Positions 41,080 to 50,521 of a stretch of 64,000 nucleotides of DNA are shown here, in pieces (within the stretch, counting starts at the first letter, position 1; every line of letters starts with the position of its first letter). Source of the stretch: an uncultured Eubacteriales bacterium (lineage in GTDB: Bacteria > Bacillota > Clostridia > Oscillospirales > Oscillospiraceae); assembly GCA_900546615.1 (NCBI GenBank), contig URDJ01000004.1, positions 1-64,000 on the forward strand, read 5' to 3'. The notes under the pieces are model-generated. The model was not told the DNA's origin and ran no database searches. It saw nothing but the letters and a program-made list of their open reading frames with translations. The translations under genes and the position numbers were made by a program.

Positions 41080-44000
41080 GTGAATACTGGTAGCTGCCGC
41101 AGGCAAATAATGCGCGGCGGGCTGGCGGTGATGCTGGCAGCATTAATACTGCTTACAAGTATTTTTGCTCTTGTTGTCCCTGCAAGCGCCAGCGTCGAAT
41201 CGCTTGGAAACGTGATAAACGCAACTGTATCTGGAAGCACAGTGACTCTCACCATCGACAATGGCTCTGAACCTTCGGACGATATACTTGAGATACAGGT
41301 CTGTGAATCAGATATTTTGAAGGTCAATTACAGACCCGACGGTGTTGCCTCCAGTGCCTCGACGCCTATAATCGATCCCGAGCTCAGCTGGCAGACGGTG
41401 AGCGCTCAGATCGACGTGTCAGGCGACCCGATAACGATAAGCACCGGAGACATGCAGATATCTATCAGCCGCAACCCGTGCCGGATGACCGTCAAAAACG
41501 GAGATGGGGAGACGCTTTTCTGGGAGCCTGACACCGGCGGCGTGTTTCACGACGGCGTGCGTTTTGTGCGCAGCGGCGGACAAAATATGTACGGCCTGAG
41601 CAGCTATGCCTGCTTCGAGGGCAATGGGGAGCTGCTCAGGAACAACACCACCAAGGAGATCATGGCCGGGCAGCAGGGCAATTCCGGCGGCCCGTTCGTG
41701 TGGTCGACCGCCGGTTACGGCATCCTGGTGGACTCTGACGGTGGATACTCCGTGCTCGAGAGCAGCAGCAACAAACTGGAGTTCTACTATGGCGACACCA
41801 CTACGGCGACAAGAAGGTATTTCAAGGACAATGTGGAATACTACATCATGTTCGGCGAGCCTGAGGATATTATGGAGAACTATTCCCATATCACCGGCGA
41901 GTCGCCCATGCTGCCCGAATGGTCGCTTGGCTTTTCGAACTACGAATGGGGAATAAACCAGTCGGAGTTGTATGAGATGATAGAGCTGTATCGGGCCAAG
42001 GATATTCCGATAGACAGCTACGGCATCGACTATGACTGGAAGCAGTATGGCAACGACAACTACGGTGAATTTGCCTGGAATACGGTGAATTTCCCGGATG
42101 CGGCAACGACTGCGCTCAAGACTGCCATGCTCAATGAGGGTATAAAGCTCATCGGCATAACCAAACCGAGAATAGTGACCAAACTGAGCGACGGCAGCGT
42201 GACGCAGCAGGGCTCGGACGCGGAAACCGGAGGTTACTTCTATCCCGGACACGCCGAGTATACTGACTATTTCTACCCCGTGACCGTGCGCAGCATAGAC
42301 CCGTACAGTGCCAGCTGCCGAGAGTGGTGGTGGGAGCATTCAGAGGATGCCTTTGACAAGGGCATAGTCGGATGGTGGAATGACGAGACGGATACCGTAG
42401 CCTCGGGTTCGGCAAATTACTGGTTCGGAAATTACACCACCCTGCATCTGTCTCAGGCGATTTATGAGGGACAGAGAGAGTATACCAACGACAATGTACG
42501 CGTCTGGCAGACAGCCCGCAATTACTATCCGGGCACTCAGAGATATGCTACGACGATCTGGTCTGGAGATGTCGGAACTCAGTTTGCCATTGACGAGAAT
42601 ATCTGGTGGACAAACGGACTCAACGACCAGAAGGCAATCATGCTGTCGACGATAAACAACGGGCAGATGAAGTGGGGCTCAGACGGAGGAGGCTTTAACC
42701 AGAATACAGGCACTATCGAGAACCCCAGCCCTGAGCTTTACACACGCTGGCTCCAGCTCGCGGCATTCTCTCCGGTCTTCAGAGTGCACGGCAATTTCAA
42801 TCACCAGCGGCAGCCATGGTATTACGGCTCGACCGCCGAAGAAAACGCAAAGGCTGTCATCCAGCTGCGGTACAGCATGATGCCATACATATACTCTTAC
42901 GAGTATAAAGCTCTTGAAAAAGGCGTCGGGCTTGTAAAGCCCCTGCTGTTTGACTATCCCGACGACCCCAATGTGGCAAATTACAGCGACGCATGGATGT
43001 TTGGCGACTGGCTGCTCGTGTCGCCGGTAACTGAAAGATATGAAACAACGAAGTGGATATACCTGCCCGCAGGAACCTGGATAGACTATTTTACCGGGCT
43101 CGAATACCAGGGCGGACAGTATATCGCCTACGCGGTCAACGGTGAAAGCTGGACGGATGTGCCTCTGTTTATAAAAGAAGGCGCGATCATTCCGACTCAG
43201 AAAGTTCTCGACTATGTGGATGAAGAGAGCATAACAGAACTCGAGATCGACATTTTCCCGGATAGCGTTCAGTCGCAGTTTCTGCTCTATGACGACGACG
43301 GCTCGAGCTATGATTACGAAGATGGCGTGTTCTTCAAGCAGAGCATCAGCGCCAGGGATAACGGCACGAGCGGGATAACGGTTTCGCTCGGTTCCGCTGA
43401 AGGTACGTATGATTCGAGCTATGCCTCATATATCCTGAAACTGCACGGTTCCGCGGCATCGTCCGTGACCTCGGGAGGAAGCGGACTGACAAAGTACGAT
43501 AGCCTTGACGCTCTGCGCAGTGCGGCGTCGGAGGGATATGCTGTCGGAAAGGACATATACGGCGACGTGACATACGTAAAAGTCGATGCCGGCGTCTCCA
43601 GAAACATCACCGCCACGGGCTCGGTGCCTCAGAGCGCTGAGGGAATGAGATATGAGGCAGAGGATGCGTCGCTTTCCGGAGACAGCACCGACGGCATGGC
43701 CGGTTCAAACAACAACCACACCGGTTACACCGGCACCGGCTTTGCCGACAAGTTTGAAACTGACGGCGCTGCGGTGACATTCCGTGTAAACGGCAAAACT
43801 GCCGGACAGTACCCTGTTGATATAAGATACTCAAACGGAGGCGCCTCGGCAGCCAGCCTGAGCATTTATGTCAATGGCACTTTCATCAGGCAGGTGGACT
43901 TTGCCCAGACAAGCAGCTGGGACAGCTGGGCTACCATAACGGAGGATCTGCCGCTTGCAGCCGGAGCAAACAGCATCAAGCTGGAGTTTGACTCGGAAAG

Positions 44001-44928
44001 CGGCGACACAGGCTATGTCAACATCGACAACATCTATGTTCCGTTCTTGCCGGATATTGCCGCGTATGAAGCCGAGTCTGCGGCGCTGCACAACGGTCCT
44101 GCCCGCGCAACCAACCACTGGTACTATTCCGGCTCAGGCTTTGCTGCGGGAATAGAGCAGGTCGGCAGCAGCGTTGAATTCCGAAACGTTACTGTGCCGA
44201 CAAGCGGGACATACGATATGACCATGCGCTATGCCAACGGCAACGGGACGGAAAAGACGCTCAACGTGTATGTAAACGGGACATATAGCGAAACCGCTTC
44301 CCTGAGCAGTCCCGGCACTGATTGGAACTCGTGGCAGAACTGGGAGGGTGATGTCCAGCTGAATGCCGGACAGAACACCATCGCCTTTGTGTTTGACACT
44401 GGCAACAGCGGGTACGTGAATCTGGACAAGCTCGAAGTCACTAACGACTCTGCTGCGGAGCCAGGAGTTGAGGTCAATCTGCTTGACAACGGAGGCTTCG
44501 AGCGGCCGACATGGGAGAGCAGTAATTGGACGGAATGGCATCCTGACGGTCAGACCCAGGCGTATGGCGTAGACAAAGGCATAGGGATGAATCCGCCTGA
44601 GACGGCCAAAGAAGGTGAACAGAGAGCGTATTTCTATCTGAGCTCCGCGTATCAGCAGAGCATACATCAGGTTAACAACGTAAGCCAAGGCACTTACCGG
44701 CTCGAGTTTTGGGCAAGATGTTTCAATACTGCGCCAACGACCGCCAGAGCGGAAATAACCTGCGCAGGCGGCCAGCCCACATACTGCAATATAGCGCAGA
44801 GCAATGAGTGGAGGCATTATGAGGTAAGCGGCCTGAACCTGACAGGAAGTGTGGATGTCGGCTTTTATGTGGATTCGCCCGGAGGAACGACACTGCAAAT
44901 TGATGGAGTAAGACTGATAAGAGAGTAG
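41080..44928 (+). CDS. Large secreted GH31 enzyme with CBM35-like repeats
   Basis: 1282 residues. Signal peptide (ALILLTSIFALVVPASASV), GH31 N-terminal sandwich, barrel with PEWSLGFSNYEWGINQSELY, YGIDYDWKQYG, nucleophile Asp435 in VGWWNDETD and acid/base Asp497 in IWSGDVGTQ, a DUF5110-like sandwich, two CBM35-like modules (RYEAEDASLSGDSTDGMAGS and YEAESAALHNGPARATNHWY) and a C-terminal jelly-roll domain with LLDNGGFERPTW. Size and modules resemble extracellular GH31 glucosyltransferases and isomaltosyltransferases such as those making cycloalternan, so transglycosylation is possible, not shown. Start GTG 41080 has AAAGGAGGT at 41064-41072. Last gene of the locus; a hairpin follows. Confidence 0.9.
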   Translation: MNTGSCRRQIMRGGLAVMLAALILLTSIFALVVPASASVESLGNVINATVSGSTVTLTIDNGSEPSDDILEIQVCESDILKVNYRPDGVASSASTPIIDPELSWQTVSAQIDVSGDPITISTGDMQISISRNPCRMTVKNGDGETLFWEPDTGGVFHDGVRFVRSGGQNMYGLSSYACFEGNGELLRNNTTKEIMAGQQGNSGGPFVWSTAGYGILVDSDGGYSVLESSSNKLEFYYGDTTTATRRYFKDNVEYYIMFGEPEDIMENYSHITGESPMLPEWSLGFSNYEWGINQSELYEMIELYRAKDIPIDSYGIDYDWKQYGNDNYGEFAWNTVNFPDAATTALKTAMLNEGIKLIGITKPRIVTKLSDGSVTQQGSDAETGGYFYPGHAEYTDYFYPVTVRSIDPYSASCREWWWEHSEDAFDKGIVGWWNDETDTVASGSANYWFGNYTTLHLSQAIYEGQREYTNDNVRVWQTARNYYPGTQRYATTIWSGDVGTQFAIDENIWWTNGLNDQKAIMLSTINNGQMKWGSDGGGFNQNTGTIENPSPELYTRWLQLAAFSPVFRVHGNFNHQRQPWYYGSTAEENAKAVIQLRYSMMPYIYSYEYKALEKGVGLVKPLLFDYPDDPNVANYSDAWMFGDWLLVSPVTERYETTKWIYLPAGTWIDYFTGLEYQGGQYIAYAVNGESWTDVPLFIKEGAIIPTQKVLDYVDEESITELEIDIFPDSVQSQFLLYDDDGSSYDYEDGVFFKQSISARDNGTSGITVSLGSAEGTYDSSYASYILKLHGSAASSVTSGGSGLTKYDSLDALRSAASEGYAVGKDIYGDVTYVKVDAGVSRNITATGSVPQSAEGMRYEAEDASLSGDSTDGMAGSNNNHTGYTGTGFADKFETDGAAVTFRVNGKTAGQYPVDIRYSNGGASAASLSIYVNGTFIRQVDFAQTSSWDSWATITEDLPLAAGANSIKLEFDSESGDTGYVNIDNIYVPFLPDIAAYEAESAALHNGPARATNHWYYSGSGFAAGIEQVGSSVEFRNVTVPTSGTYDMTMRYANGNGTEKTLNVYVNGTYSETASLSSPGTDWNSWQNWEGDVQLNAGQNTIAFVFDTGNSGYVNLDKLEVTNDSAAEPGVEVNLLDNGGFERPTWESSNWTEWHPDGQTQAYGVDKGIGMNPPETAKEGEQRAYFYLSSAYQQSIHQVNNVSQGTYRLEFWARCFNTAPTTARAEITCAGGQPTYCNIAQSNEWRHYEVSGLNLTGSVDVGFYVDSPGGTTLQIDGVRLIRE

Positions 44929-44966
44929 TAAAGAATTTGTCAGGTGTAAACTAGTTACATTTGCCC

Positions 44967-45005
44967 ACAAGAGGGAGTTTCAGTTTTGAAACTCCCTCTT
45001 GTTAA
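44967..45005 (+). terminator. Terminator of the carbohydrate locus
   Basis: ACAAGAGGGAGTTTC (44967-44981) pairs perfectly with GAAACTCCCTCTTGT (44988-45002), loop AGTTTT. The U-tract is poor, but the position 38 bases past the last gene fits an operon end. Confidence 0.75.
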
Positions 45006-45238
45006 CATGTGAGAGCAGACGGATTTGTTTACACAAAGTCCATTGACTGTGATGCCGAACAAATCAGCAATTTGTATCTTAAATCTGGACTTGCACATTT
45101 GCATAAGCGCTCGTCAAAAAATAAACTTTATATGTAGTCTGGGCTACAAACCGCATTGTACCGGGTGTCGGGCTGCTTTATCATTGCCTCAGACGGCGGG
45201 TTTTCCGCCATGTTTGAATTTGGCAAGGAGGAATTAAA
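45006..45238 (+). other. Leader and promoter region of the molybdenum hydroxylase operon
   Basis: No gene seen. An AT-rich part (45040-45135) probably holds the promoter, with TTGCAT and a weak TAAACT 17 bases later near 45100-45125. A GC hairpin GGCGG-TTTT-CCGCC lies at about 45194-45209. AAGGAGG just before ATG 45239 is an ideal ribosome site. Confidence 0.4.
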
Positions 45239-45766
45239 ATGGGCGTGGATACCACCACTTTGACGGTAAACGGCGTCCGGCGCGTGTTCTCGATGGGCGA
45301 GGCCTTCGGCCAGGTACCCTACAGCGAGACTCTGCTCGAGACCCTGCGCGACCGGCTCGGGCTGACGGCAGCCAAAAAGGCCTGTGACGGCGGCGCATGC
45401 GGTTGCTGCACCGTAATCAAGGACGGCGAGGCGGTGCCCTCGTGCTCGCTGCTTACCGTTGACTGCGACGGCTCCGAGATAACCACCCTCGAGGGCCTGG
45501 CGGACAAGGAGACCGGCGAGCTCTCGAAGGTCCAGCAGGCTTTTCTGGACTACAATGCCTTCCAGTGCGGCTTCTGCACGCCGGGCATCATCATGACCAC
45601 CACGGCGCTGCTGGACAAGAACCCCAACCCCACGCAGGAGGAAGTCCGCGACGCGCTCTCCGGCAACTACTGCCGCTGCATCAGCCAGTACCACGTCTTT
45701 GAAGCCATTGATTCCCTGACGGGCCGCGGCGTGGACCTCGAAGAGAAATGGGAGGGCAGGAGATGA
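45239..45766 (+). CDS. Molybdenum hydroxylase [2Fe-2S] small subunit
   Basis: 175 residues. Carries two [2Fe-2S] clusters of the xanthine dehydrogenase family: the plant-ferredoxin-type motif KKACDGGACGCCTVIKDGE with Cys49/54/56/57 and Cys69, and the C-terminal helical motif QCGFCTPG ... NYCRC. It passes electrons from the molybdenum centre to the FAD subunit. The next gene starts within its stop (ATGA), and the order small, large, FAD subunit is that of an XDH-type operon. The substrate cannot be read from this subunit. Confidence 0.93.
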   Translation: MGVDTTTLTVNGVRRVFSMGEAFGQVPYSETLLETLRDRLGLTAAKKACDGGACGCCTVIKDGEAVPSCSLLTVDCDGSEITTLEGLADKETGELSKVQQAFLDYNAFQCGFCTPGIIMTTTALLDKNPNPTQEEVRDALSGNYCRCISQYHVFEAIDSLTGRGVDLEEKWEGRR

Positions 45767-48087
45767 AGCACTTCGGAAACGAGAACTACACGCAGGAGAA
45801 CTATCGCTACGTCGGCCGCGTCAACGTCCCTCGGAAGGATGCCTACGAGATAGTCACCGGCAAGTGCACCTTCCTGGACGATTTCACACTGCCGCAGATG
45901 CTCATAGGCCGCGCCAAGCGCAGCCCGCACGCCCACGCGCGGATAAAGAGCATTAACGTCGAGCGCGCGAAGGCTGTAAACGGCGTCGCGGCGGTGCTGA
46001 CCTACAAGGACATCGACCAGAGCTGGCTCATGGGCTGGCCGCCGATGAAGCCCATTTTGGGCGAGCGCGTGCTTTACGTTGGCGACCCCGTAGCGCTGGT
46101 CGCGGCGGAGACGCGCGAGATAGCCGACGCTGCCATCGAGCTCATCGACGTGGAGTACGAGGTGCTGCCCGCGGTTACAAGCGGCATCGAGGCCGTGAAG
46201 GACGGCGCGCCGCAGCTCTATCCCGGCATGTTCGAGCACAACATCGTGACGCCGGGCTACCCGCCCTTCCAGAAGGACGGCGCGTTCTGGCACCTTGTGA
46301 AGGGCGACCCGGAAAAGGGCTTTGAGGACTGCGCCTACATAGCCGAGGACACGGTGGAGTTCTCCAAGATGGCCGCGCCGGCCTCGCCGGAGCCGCCCGG
46401 GGCCATAGTCCGCTGGGAAGGCGGCAAGGACTTCACGGTCTGGTGCGACACGCAGTCGGGCTACATCTGCAAGATAACCAACGCCTCGGTTATCGAGGGC
46501 TGCAACATGGACATCCACACCTTCAACGTCGGCGGCAGCTACGGCAACAAGCAGAGCCAGGTGCAGATAGTGTCGTCAGCGGCGGTGCTGTCCATGAAGA
46601 CGGGCCGGCCGGTGAAGTTCTACCAGACGAAGACGGAGCAGCTGTGCTGCTTCGAGACCCGCCTGGGCAGCCAGGTACACGCGAAGATAGGCATGGACAA
46701 GGACGGCGTCGTGAAGGCCGTGAAGGCTGAGTGGACGGTGGACACGGGCTGCCTGAGCAACGCCACGCAGGGCCAGATAGGCGTCGGCATAGGCGAGGCG
46801 CAGCTGGTCATGTGCAAGTGCCCGAACTGGGACCTGGACACCAACCTCGTCGTGACGAACAAGCAGCCGGCGGGCATAGTGCGCGGCTACGGCGGCCAGG
46901 AGCTGAACTCCTGTCTCTCGCTGCTAATAGGCCGGACGATGCGCGCGGGCAACTTTGACCCGGTGGAGTGCTACAAGAAGAACTACGTCGGTGAGGGCGA
47001 CGTCTACACCTGGCGCGACGGGCGTCAGTGGCAGGCACACTCGATTAGCTACGTCAAGGCAATCGAGGCGGCGGCGGAGAAGTTTGGCTGGAAGCGCCGC
47101 TGGAAGGGCTGGGGCGTGCCGAGCTGGACCAGCGAAGACGGCAAGAAGGTGCGCGGCGTCGGCTGCGGTATCATCGGCAACGCGGACATCGGCGAGGACA
47201 ACACCGAGGCCTACGTCCGGGTCGTGCCCGACCTCATCGGCGACAAGGCCCGCATCGTGCTCCAGACGAACATCACGGAGTCGGGCATGGGCCAGCGCAG
47301 CAATATCGTCAAGATGGTCGCTGAGGTCATGAACGTGCCATTTGATAAAGTTGACATAACACCTGGAGACACGATGATTAACCCGACGGGCTTCGGCCTT
47401 TGCGGTTCGCGCGGCACGATAACCTACGGCCACGCGGTGACGAGCGCTGCCGAGGACGCGCGGCACAAGCTTTTTGAGCTCGCGAAGCCCTATCTCGAGG
47501 TGGCCGAGGACAGCATGTACCTGACGGACTACGGCGTGGCGACCGTGGCGCGCCCCGGCAAGTTCGTGAGTTGGAAGAAGCTCATCCCGCAGGACCTGAC
47601 GCTCACGGGCTACGGCCAGCATCTTGAGAACTTCTCAACGCCGAACATGTTCATCGTGTTCCTTGAGGTCGAGGTGGACAAGGAGACGGGCAAGGTGGAC
47701 GTGCTGAACATGCTGGGCGGCACGGATTGCGGCCAGATAATTGACCCCTCGGGCCTGGAGATGCAGGCGCAGGGCGGCATCGGCTCGGCCTCGCTGGACA
47801 CGGCGACCTTTGAGGAGCACATCATCGACCCGGCGACGGGCCGGAACCTCAGCTACGACATGATAGAGTACAAGTGGCGTCCCTTCAACGAGTTCCCGGA
47901 CTACACGACCTGCTTCCTTGAGAGCAAGTTCGACACCTTCCAGTTCAAGGCGACGGGCGTGGGCGAGATAGCGGGCGCGGCGGCGGCGAGCGCCACGATG
48001 CAGGCCATCTCGAACGCCATAGGCGTGCAGGTCTCGCAGTACCCGGCGACGCCGGACGTCATTTTGAAGGCCCTGGGCAGGATCTGA
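45763..48087 (+). CDS. Molybdenum hydroxylase molybdopterin-binding large subunit
   Basis: 774 residues of the xanthine dehydrogenase/aldehyde oxidase family. Features: GKCTFLDDFTLPQMLIGRAK at the N-terminus, VGGSYGNKQSQVQIVSSAAV where most members have GGGFGGK, IVRGYGGQELN in the substrate channel, NPTGFGLCGSRGT, and the catalytic glutamate in GVGEIAGAAAAS near 735. The GNKQ and RGYGGQE variants indicate a substrate other than xanthine, perhaps a nicotinate-like or other N-heterocycle or a hydroxy-aromatic. ATG 45763 overlaps the previous stop. A hydroxylase needs Mo-cofactor maturation genes, none of which is in the window. Confidence 0.9.
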   Translation: MKHFGNENYTQENYRYVGRVNVPRKDAYEIVTGKCTFLDDFTLPQMLIGRAKRSPHAHARIKSINVERAKAVNGVAAVLTYKDIDQSWLMGWPPMKPILGERVLYVGDPVALVAAETREIADAAIELIDVEYEVLPAVTSGIEAVKDGAPQLYPGMFEHNIVTPGYPPFQKDGAFWHLVKGDPEKGFEDCAYIAEDTVEFSKMAAPASPEPPGAIVRWEGGKDFTVWCDTQSGYICKITNASVIEGCNMDIHTFNVGGSYGNKQSQVQIVSSAAVLSMKTGRPVKFYQTKTEQLCCFETRLGSQVHAKIGMDKDGVVKAVKAEWTVDTGCLSNATQGQIGVGIGEAQLVMCKCPNWDLDTNLVVTNKQPAGIVRGYGGQELNSCLSLLIGRTMRAGNFDPVECYKKNYVGEGDVYTWRDGRQWQAHSISYVKAIEAAAEKFGWKRRWKGWGVPSWTSEDGKKVRGVGCGIIGNADIGEDNTEAYVRVVPDLIGDKARIVLQTNITESGMGQRSNIVKMVAEVMNVPFDKVDITPGDTMINPTGFGLCGSRGTITYGHAVTSAAEDARHKLFELAKPYLEVAEDSMYLTDYGVATVARPGKFVSWKKLIPQDLTLTGYGQHLENFSTPNMFIVFLEVEVDKETGKVDVLNMLGGTDCGQIIDPSGLEMQAQGGIGSASLDTATFEEHIIDPATGRNLSYDMIEYKWRPFNEFPDYTTCFLESKFDTFQFKATGVGEIAGAAAASATMQAISNAIGVQVSQYPATPDVILKALGRI

Positions 48088-48103
48088 GGAAGGAGCGGAA
48101 AAG

Positions 48104-50473
48104 ATGAAGAATTTTGACTATGTTCGGCCCGGCTCCTGCGTGGAGGCGGCAAAGGAACTGACAGAGGGCGCGGTGTACATAGCGGGCGGAAGTGACCTGC
48201 TGGGTACGCTCAAGCAGGAGATACTGCCCAAATACCCCAAAAAGCTCGTGAGCCTCAAGAAACTGCCTGACATGAAGGGCATCCGGCTCGAGGACGGAGC
48301 GCTCAAAATAGGCGCCATGACCACGCTCAGCGAGGTCTGCGAGAGCGAGACGGTCAAAGAGAGCGCACCGGCGCTCGCTGAGGCGGCGCACTCCGTCGCC
48401 ACGCCGCTCATCCGCCAGCTCGGCACCGTGGGCGGCAATCTCTGTCAGGACGTGCGCTGCTGGTTCTACCGCTACCCCAACGAGGTCGGCGGCAGGCTCG
48501 ACTGTGCCAGAAAGGGCGGCTCCGAGTGCTTTGCCCTCAAGGGCGACTCGAGATACCACAGCATCTTCGGCGGCATGAAGGTTGCGTCGCCGGTCGGCTG
48601 CTCCGGCGGCTGCCCGAACAACACGGACATCGGCGCGTACATGGAAAAACTGCGCGCGGGTGACTGGGCCGCGGCGGCCGAGATCTTCTACCGCGTGAAC
48701 CCCATGCCCACCATCACCAGCCGCGTCTGCGCGCACCTGTGTGAAAACCACTGCAACCGCATGACCGTCATGGCCACGCAGGACGCCTCAGAGGCCGACG
48801 ACTGCGTCTCCATCCACACCGTGGAGCGCGCGCTGGGCGACTACGCCATGCAGCACAAGGACGTGTACTACAAGGCCCCTGAGAGCGAGACCGGCGTGAA
48901 CGTCGCCGTCGTGGGCGCAGGCCCTGCAGGCCTCACCGCCGCGTACTACCTGCGCAAGGCGGGCCACAGCGTCACGGCCTACGAGAAGATGGAGAAGGCC
49001 GGCGGCATGCTCCAGTACGCCATACCCAACTACCGCCTGCCGAAGCACTACGTGGACGAGGTTGCCGCCGCCATAGAGGGCATGGGCGTGCACTTCGAGT
49101 ACGGCAAGGAGCTGGGCCGCGACTTCGATGCTGAGTGCCTCGAAAAGCGCTTCGACAAGGTGTTCTACGCGACCGGCGCGTGGAAGCGCCCGGTTCTGGG
49201 CTTCGACGGAGAGGAGTTCACCGAATTCGGCCTGGAGTTCCTGGTCGAGGTCAACAAGTGGATGAACAAGAAGAAGCGCGAGAACGTCATCGTCATCGGC
49301 GGCGGCAACGTGGCCATGGACGTGGCGGTGACGGCGAAGCGTCTGGGCGCCAAGAGCGTGACGCTTATCTTCCGCAAGCCGGAGAACGAGCTTACGGCGT
49401 CGCGCGAGGAGATCGAGCGCGCGAAGGAGGAAGGCGTGCAGATCATGCCCCAGTGGGGCGTGAAGCGTGCGCTGTACAAGGACGGCCAGGTCACGGGCAT
49501 GGAGCTCAAGCGCACGTTCTACACGCGCGACGAGAAGGGCAAGCTGGTGCTGCACTACGACGAGGACGAGACGACCATCGTGAACGCGGACAGCGTGCTC
49601 ATGGCTGCGGGCCAGCAGGTTGACCTCAGCTTCCTCGGCGACTACGCGAGCGCGAGGGGCCGTCTGGTGGTCGACGAGGAGAGCCAGGCGACGAGCCACA
49701 CGGGCGTTTACGCGGGCGGCGACATAGTGTCCGGCCCGAGTACGGTCATCTCTGCCATCCGTCAGGGGCGCAACGCGGCGGAGGCGATAAACGCGAGCGT
49801 GGGGATAGCGAAGCCAGTGTACAAGCACGAGGGCTTTTTGAAGTTCGACCCGAGCTTTGCCGAGCTGCACCGTGGCGTTAAGGACATCAGCATTCCGGTG
49901 GAGGAGCGCAATCTGGAGCGCGAGGACACGGTGACCATCAGCATGGAGGCTGCCGAGGCCGAGGCCAGGCGCTGCATGAACTGCGGCTGCTACTCCGTCA
50001 ACGCCTCCGACCTCTCGCCGGTGCTGGTAGCCCTGGGCGCGACGGTGAAGACGACGAAGCGCGAGTTTTCAGCGGCGGAGCTGTTCACACAGGAGCTGAA
50101 GGTCAAGGATAAGCTCGAGCCGGACGAGATAGTGACGGAGGTCAGCATCCCGGCGCAGGAGGGCGCAGTAACGCACTACGACAAGTTCCGACTGCGGGAC
50201 AGCGTGGACTTCGCTATGGTGAGCCTCGCGTCGAGCTACAAACTGGAGGGCGGCAAAATCGCGTCGGCAAGTCTTGTGCTGGGCGGCGTTGCGCCGGTGC
50301 CGCTCAGGAGGGAGGCGGCGGAAGCCTATCTGGCAGGCCGCGAGCCGGACGCCGAGACCGCCAAGGCGGCGGCGGAGCTGGCGCTGGAGGGCGCGCTGCC
50401 CTTCGAGAAGAACGCCTACAAGGTGCAGGTGGCCAAAACGCTGGTCGAGCGCTCGGTGCTGCGTCTGCGCTGA
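48104..50473 (+). CDS. Molybdenum hydroxylase FAD subunit with inserted GltD-like NAD(P)H oxidoreductase
   Basis: 789 residues. Residues 1-160 are the N-terminal part of a CoxM-type FAD-binding subunit (IAGGSDLLGTLK, LIRQLGTVGGNLCQDVRCWF). Residues about 161-620 are a complete glutamate-synthase small-subunit-like module: a Cys-rich Fe-S domain (CSGGCPNN ... RVCAHLCENHCNR), FAD motif VAVVGAGPAGLTAAYYLRKA and NAD(P)H motif VIVIGGGNVAMDVAVTAKRL. Residues 621-789 (RRCMNCGCYSVNASDLSPVL; KFRLRDSVDFAMVSLA) complete the CoxM protein. It would connect molybdenum-site redox directly to NAD(P)(H). GAAGGAG lies before ATG 48104. Length is about 500 residues more than an ordinary CoxM subunit. Confidence 0.9.
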   Translation: MKNFDYVRPGSCVEAAKELTEGAVYIAGGSDLLGTLKQEILPKYPKKLVSLKKLPDMKGIRLEDGALKIGAMTTLSEVCESETVKESAPALAEAAHSVATPLIRQLGTVGGNLCQDVRCWFYRYPNEVGGRLDCARKGGSECFALKGDSRYHSIFGGMKVASPVGCSGGCPNNTDIGAYMEKLRAGDWAAAAEIFYRVNPMPTITSRVCAHLCENHCNRMTVMATQDASEADDCVSIHTVERALGDYAMQHKDVYYKAPESETGVNVAVVGAGPAGLTAAYYLRKAGHSVTAYEKMEKAGGMLQYAIPNYRLPKHYVDEVAAAIEGMGVHFEYGKELGRDFDAECLEKRFDKVFYATGAWKRPVLGFDGEEFTEFGLEFLVEVNKWMNKKKRENVIVIGGGNVAMDVAVTAKRLGAKSVTLIFRKPENELTASREEIERAKEEGVQIMPQWGVKRALYKDGQVTGMELKRTFYTRDEKGKLVLHYDEDETTIVNADSVLMAAGQQVDLSFLGDYASARGRLVVDEESQATSHTGVYAGGDIVSGPSTVISAIRQGRNAAEAINASVGIAKPVYKHEGFLKFDPSFAELHRGVKDISIPVEERNLEREDTVTISMEAAEAEARRCMNCGCYSVNASDLSPVLVALGATVKTTKREFSAAELFTQELKVKDKLEPDEIVTEVSIPAQEGAVTHYDKFRLRDSVDFAMVSLASSYKLEGGKIASASLVLGGVAPVPLRREAAEAYLAGREPDAETAKAAAELALEGALPFEKNAYKVQVAKTLVERSVLRLR

Positions 50474-50521
50474 CTTGACAGGGGCGGTGGAGCCGGGTAT
50501 CATCGAAGCGGAGGGATGGGC

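Noticed and set aside
48788..49870. A 360-codon minus-strand frame opposite the GltD-like module
   Set aside because: Low-complexity His/Val/Arg composition and perfect FAD and NAD(P)H motifs on the plus strand.
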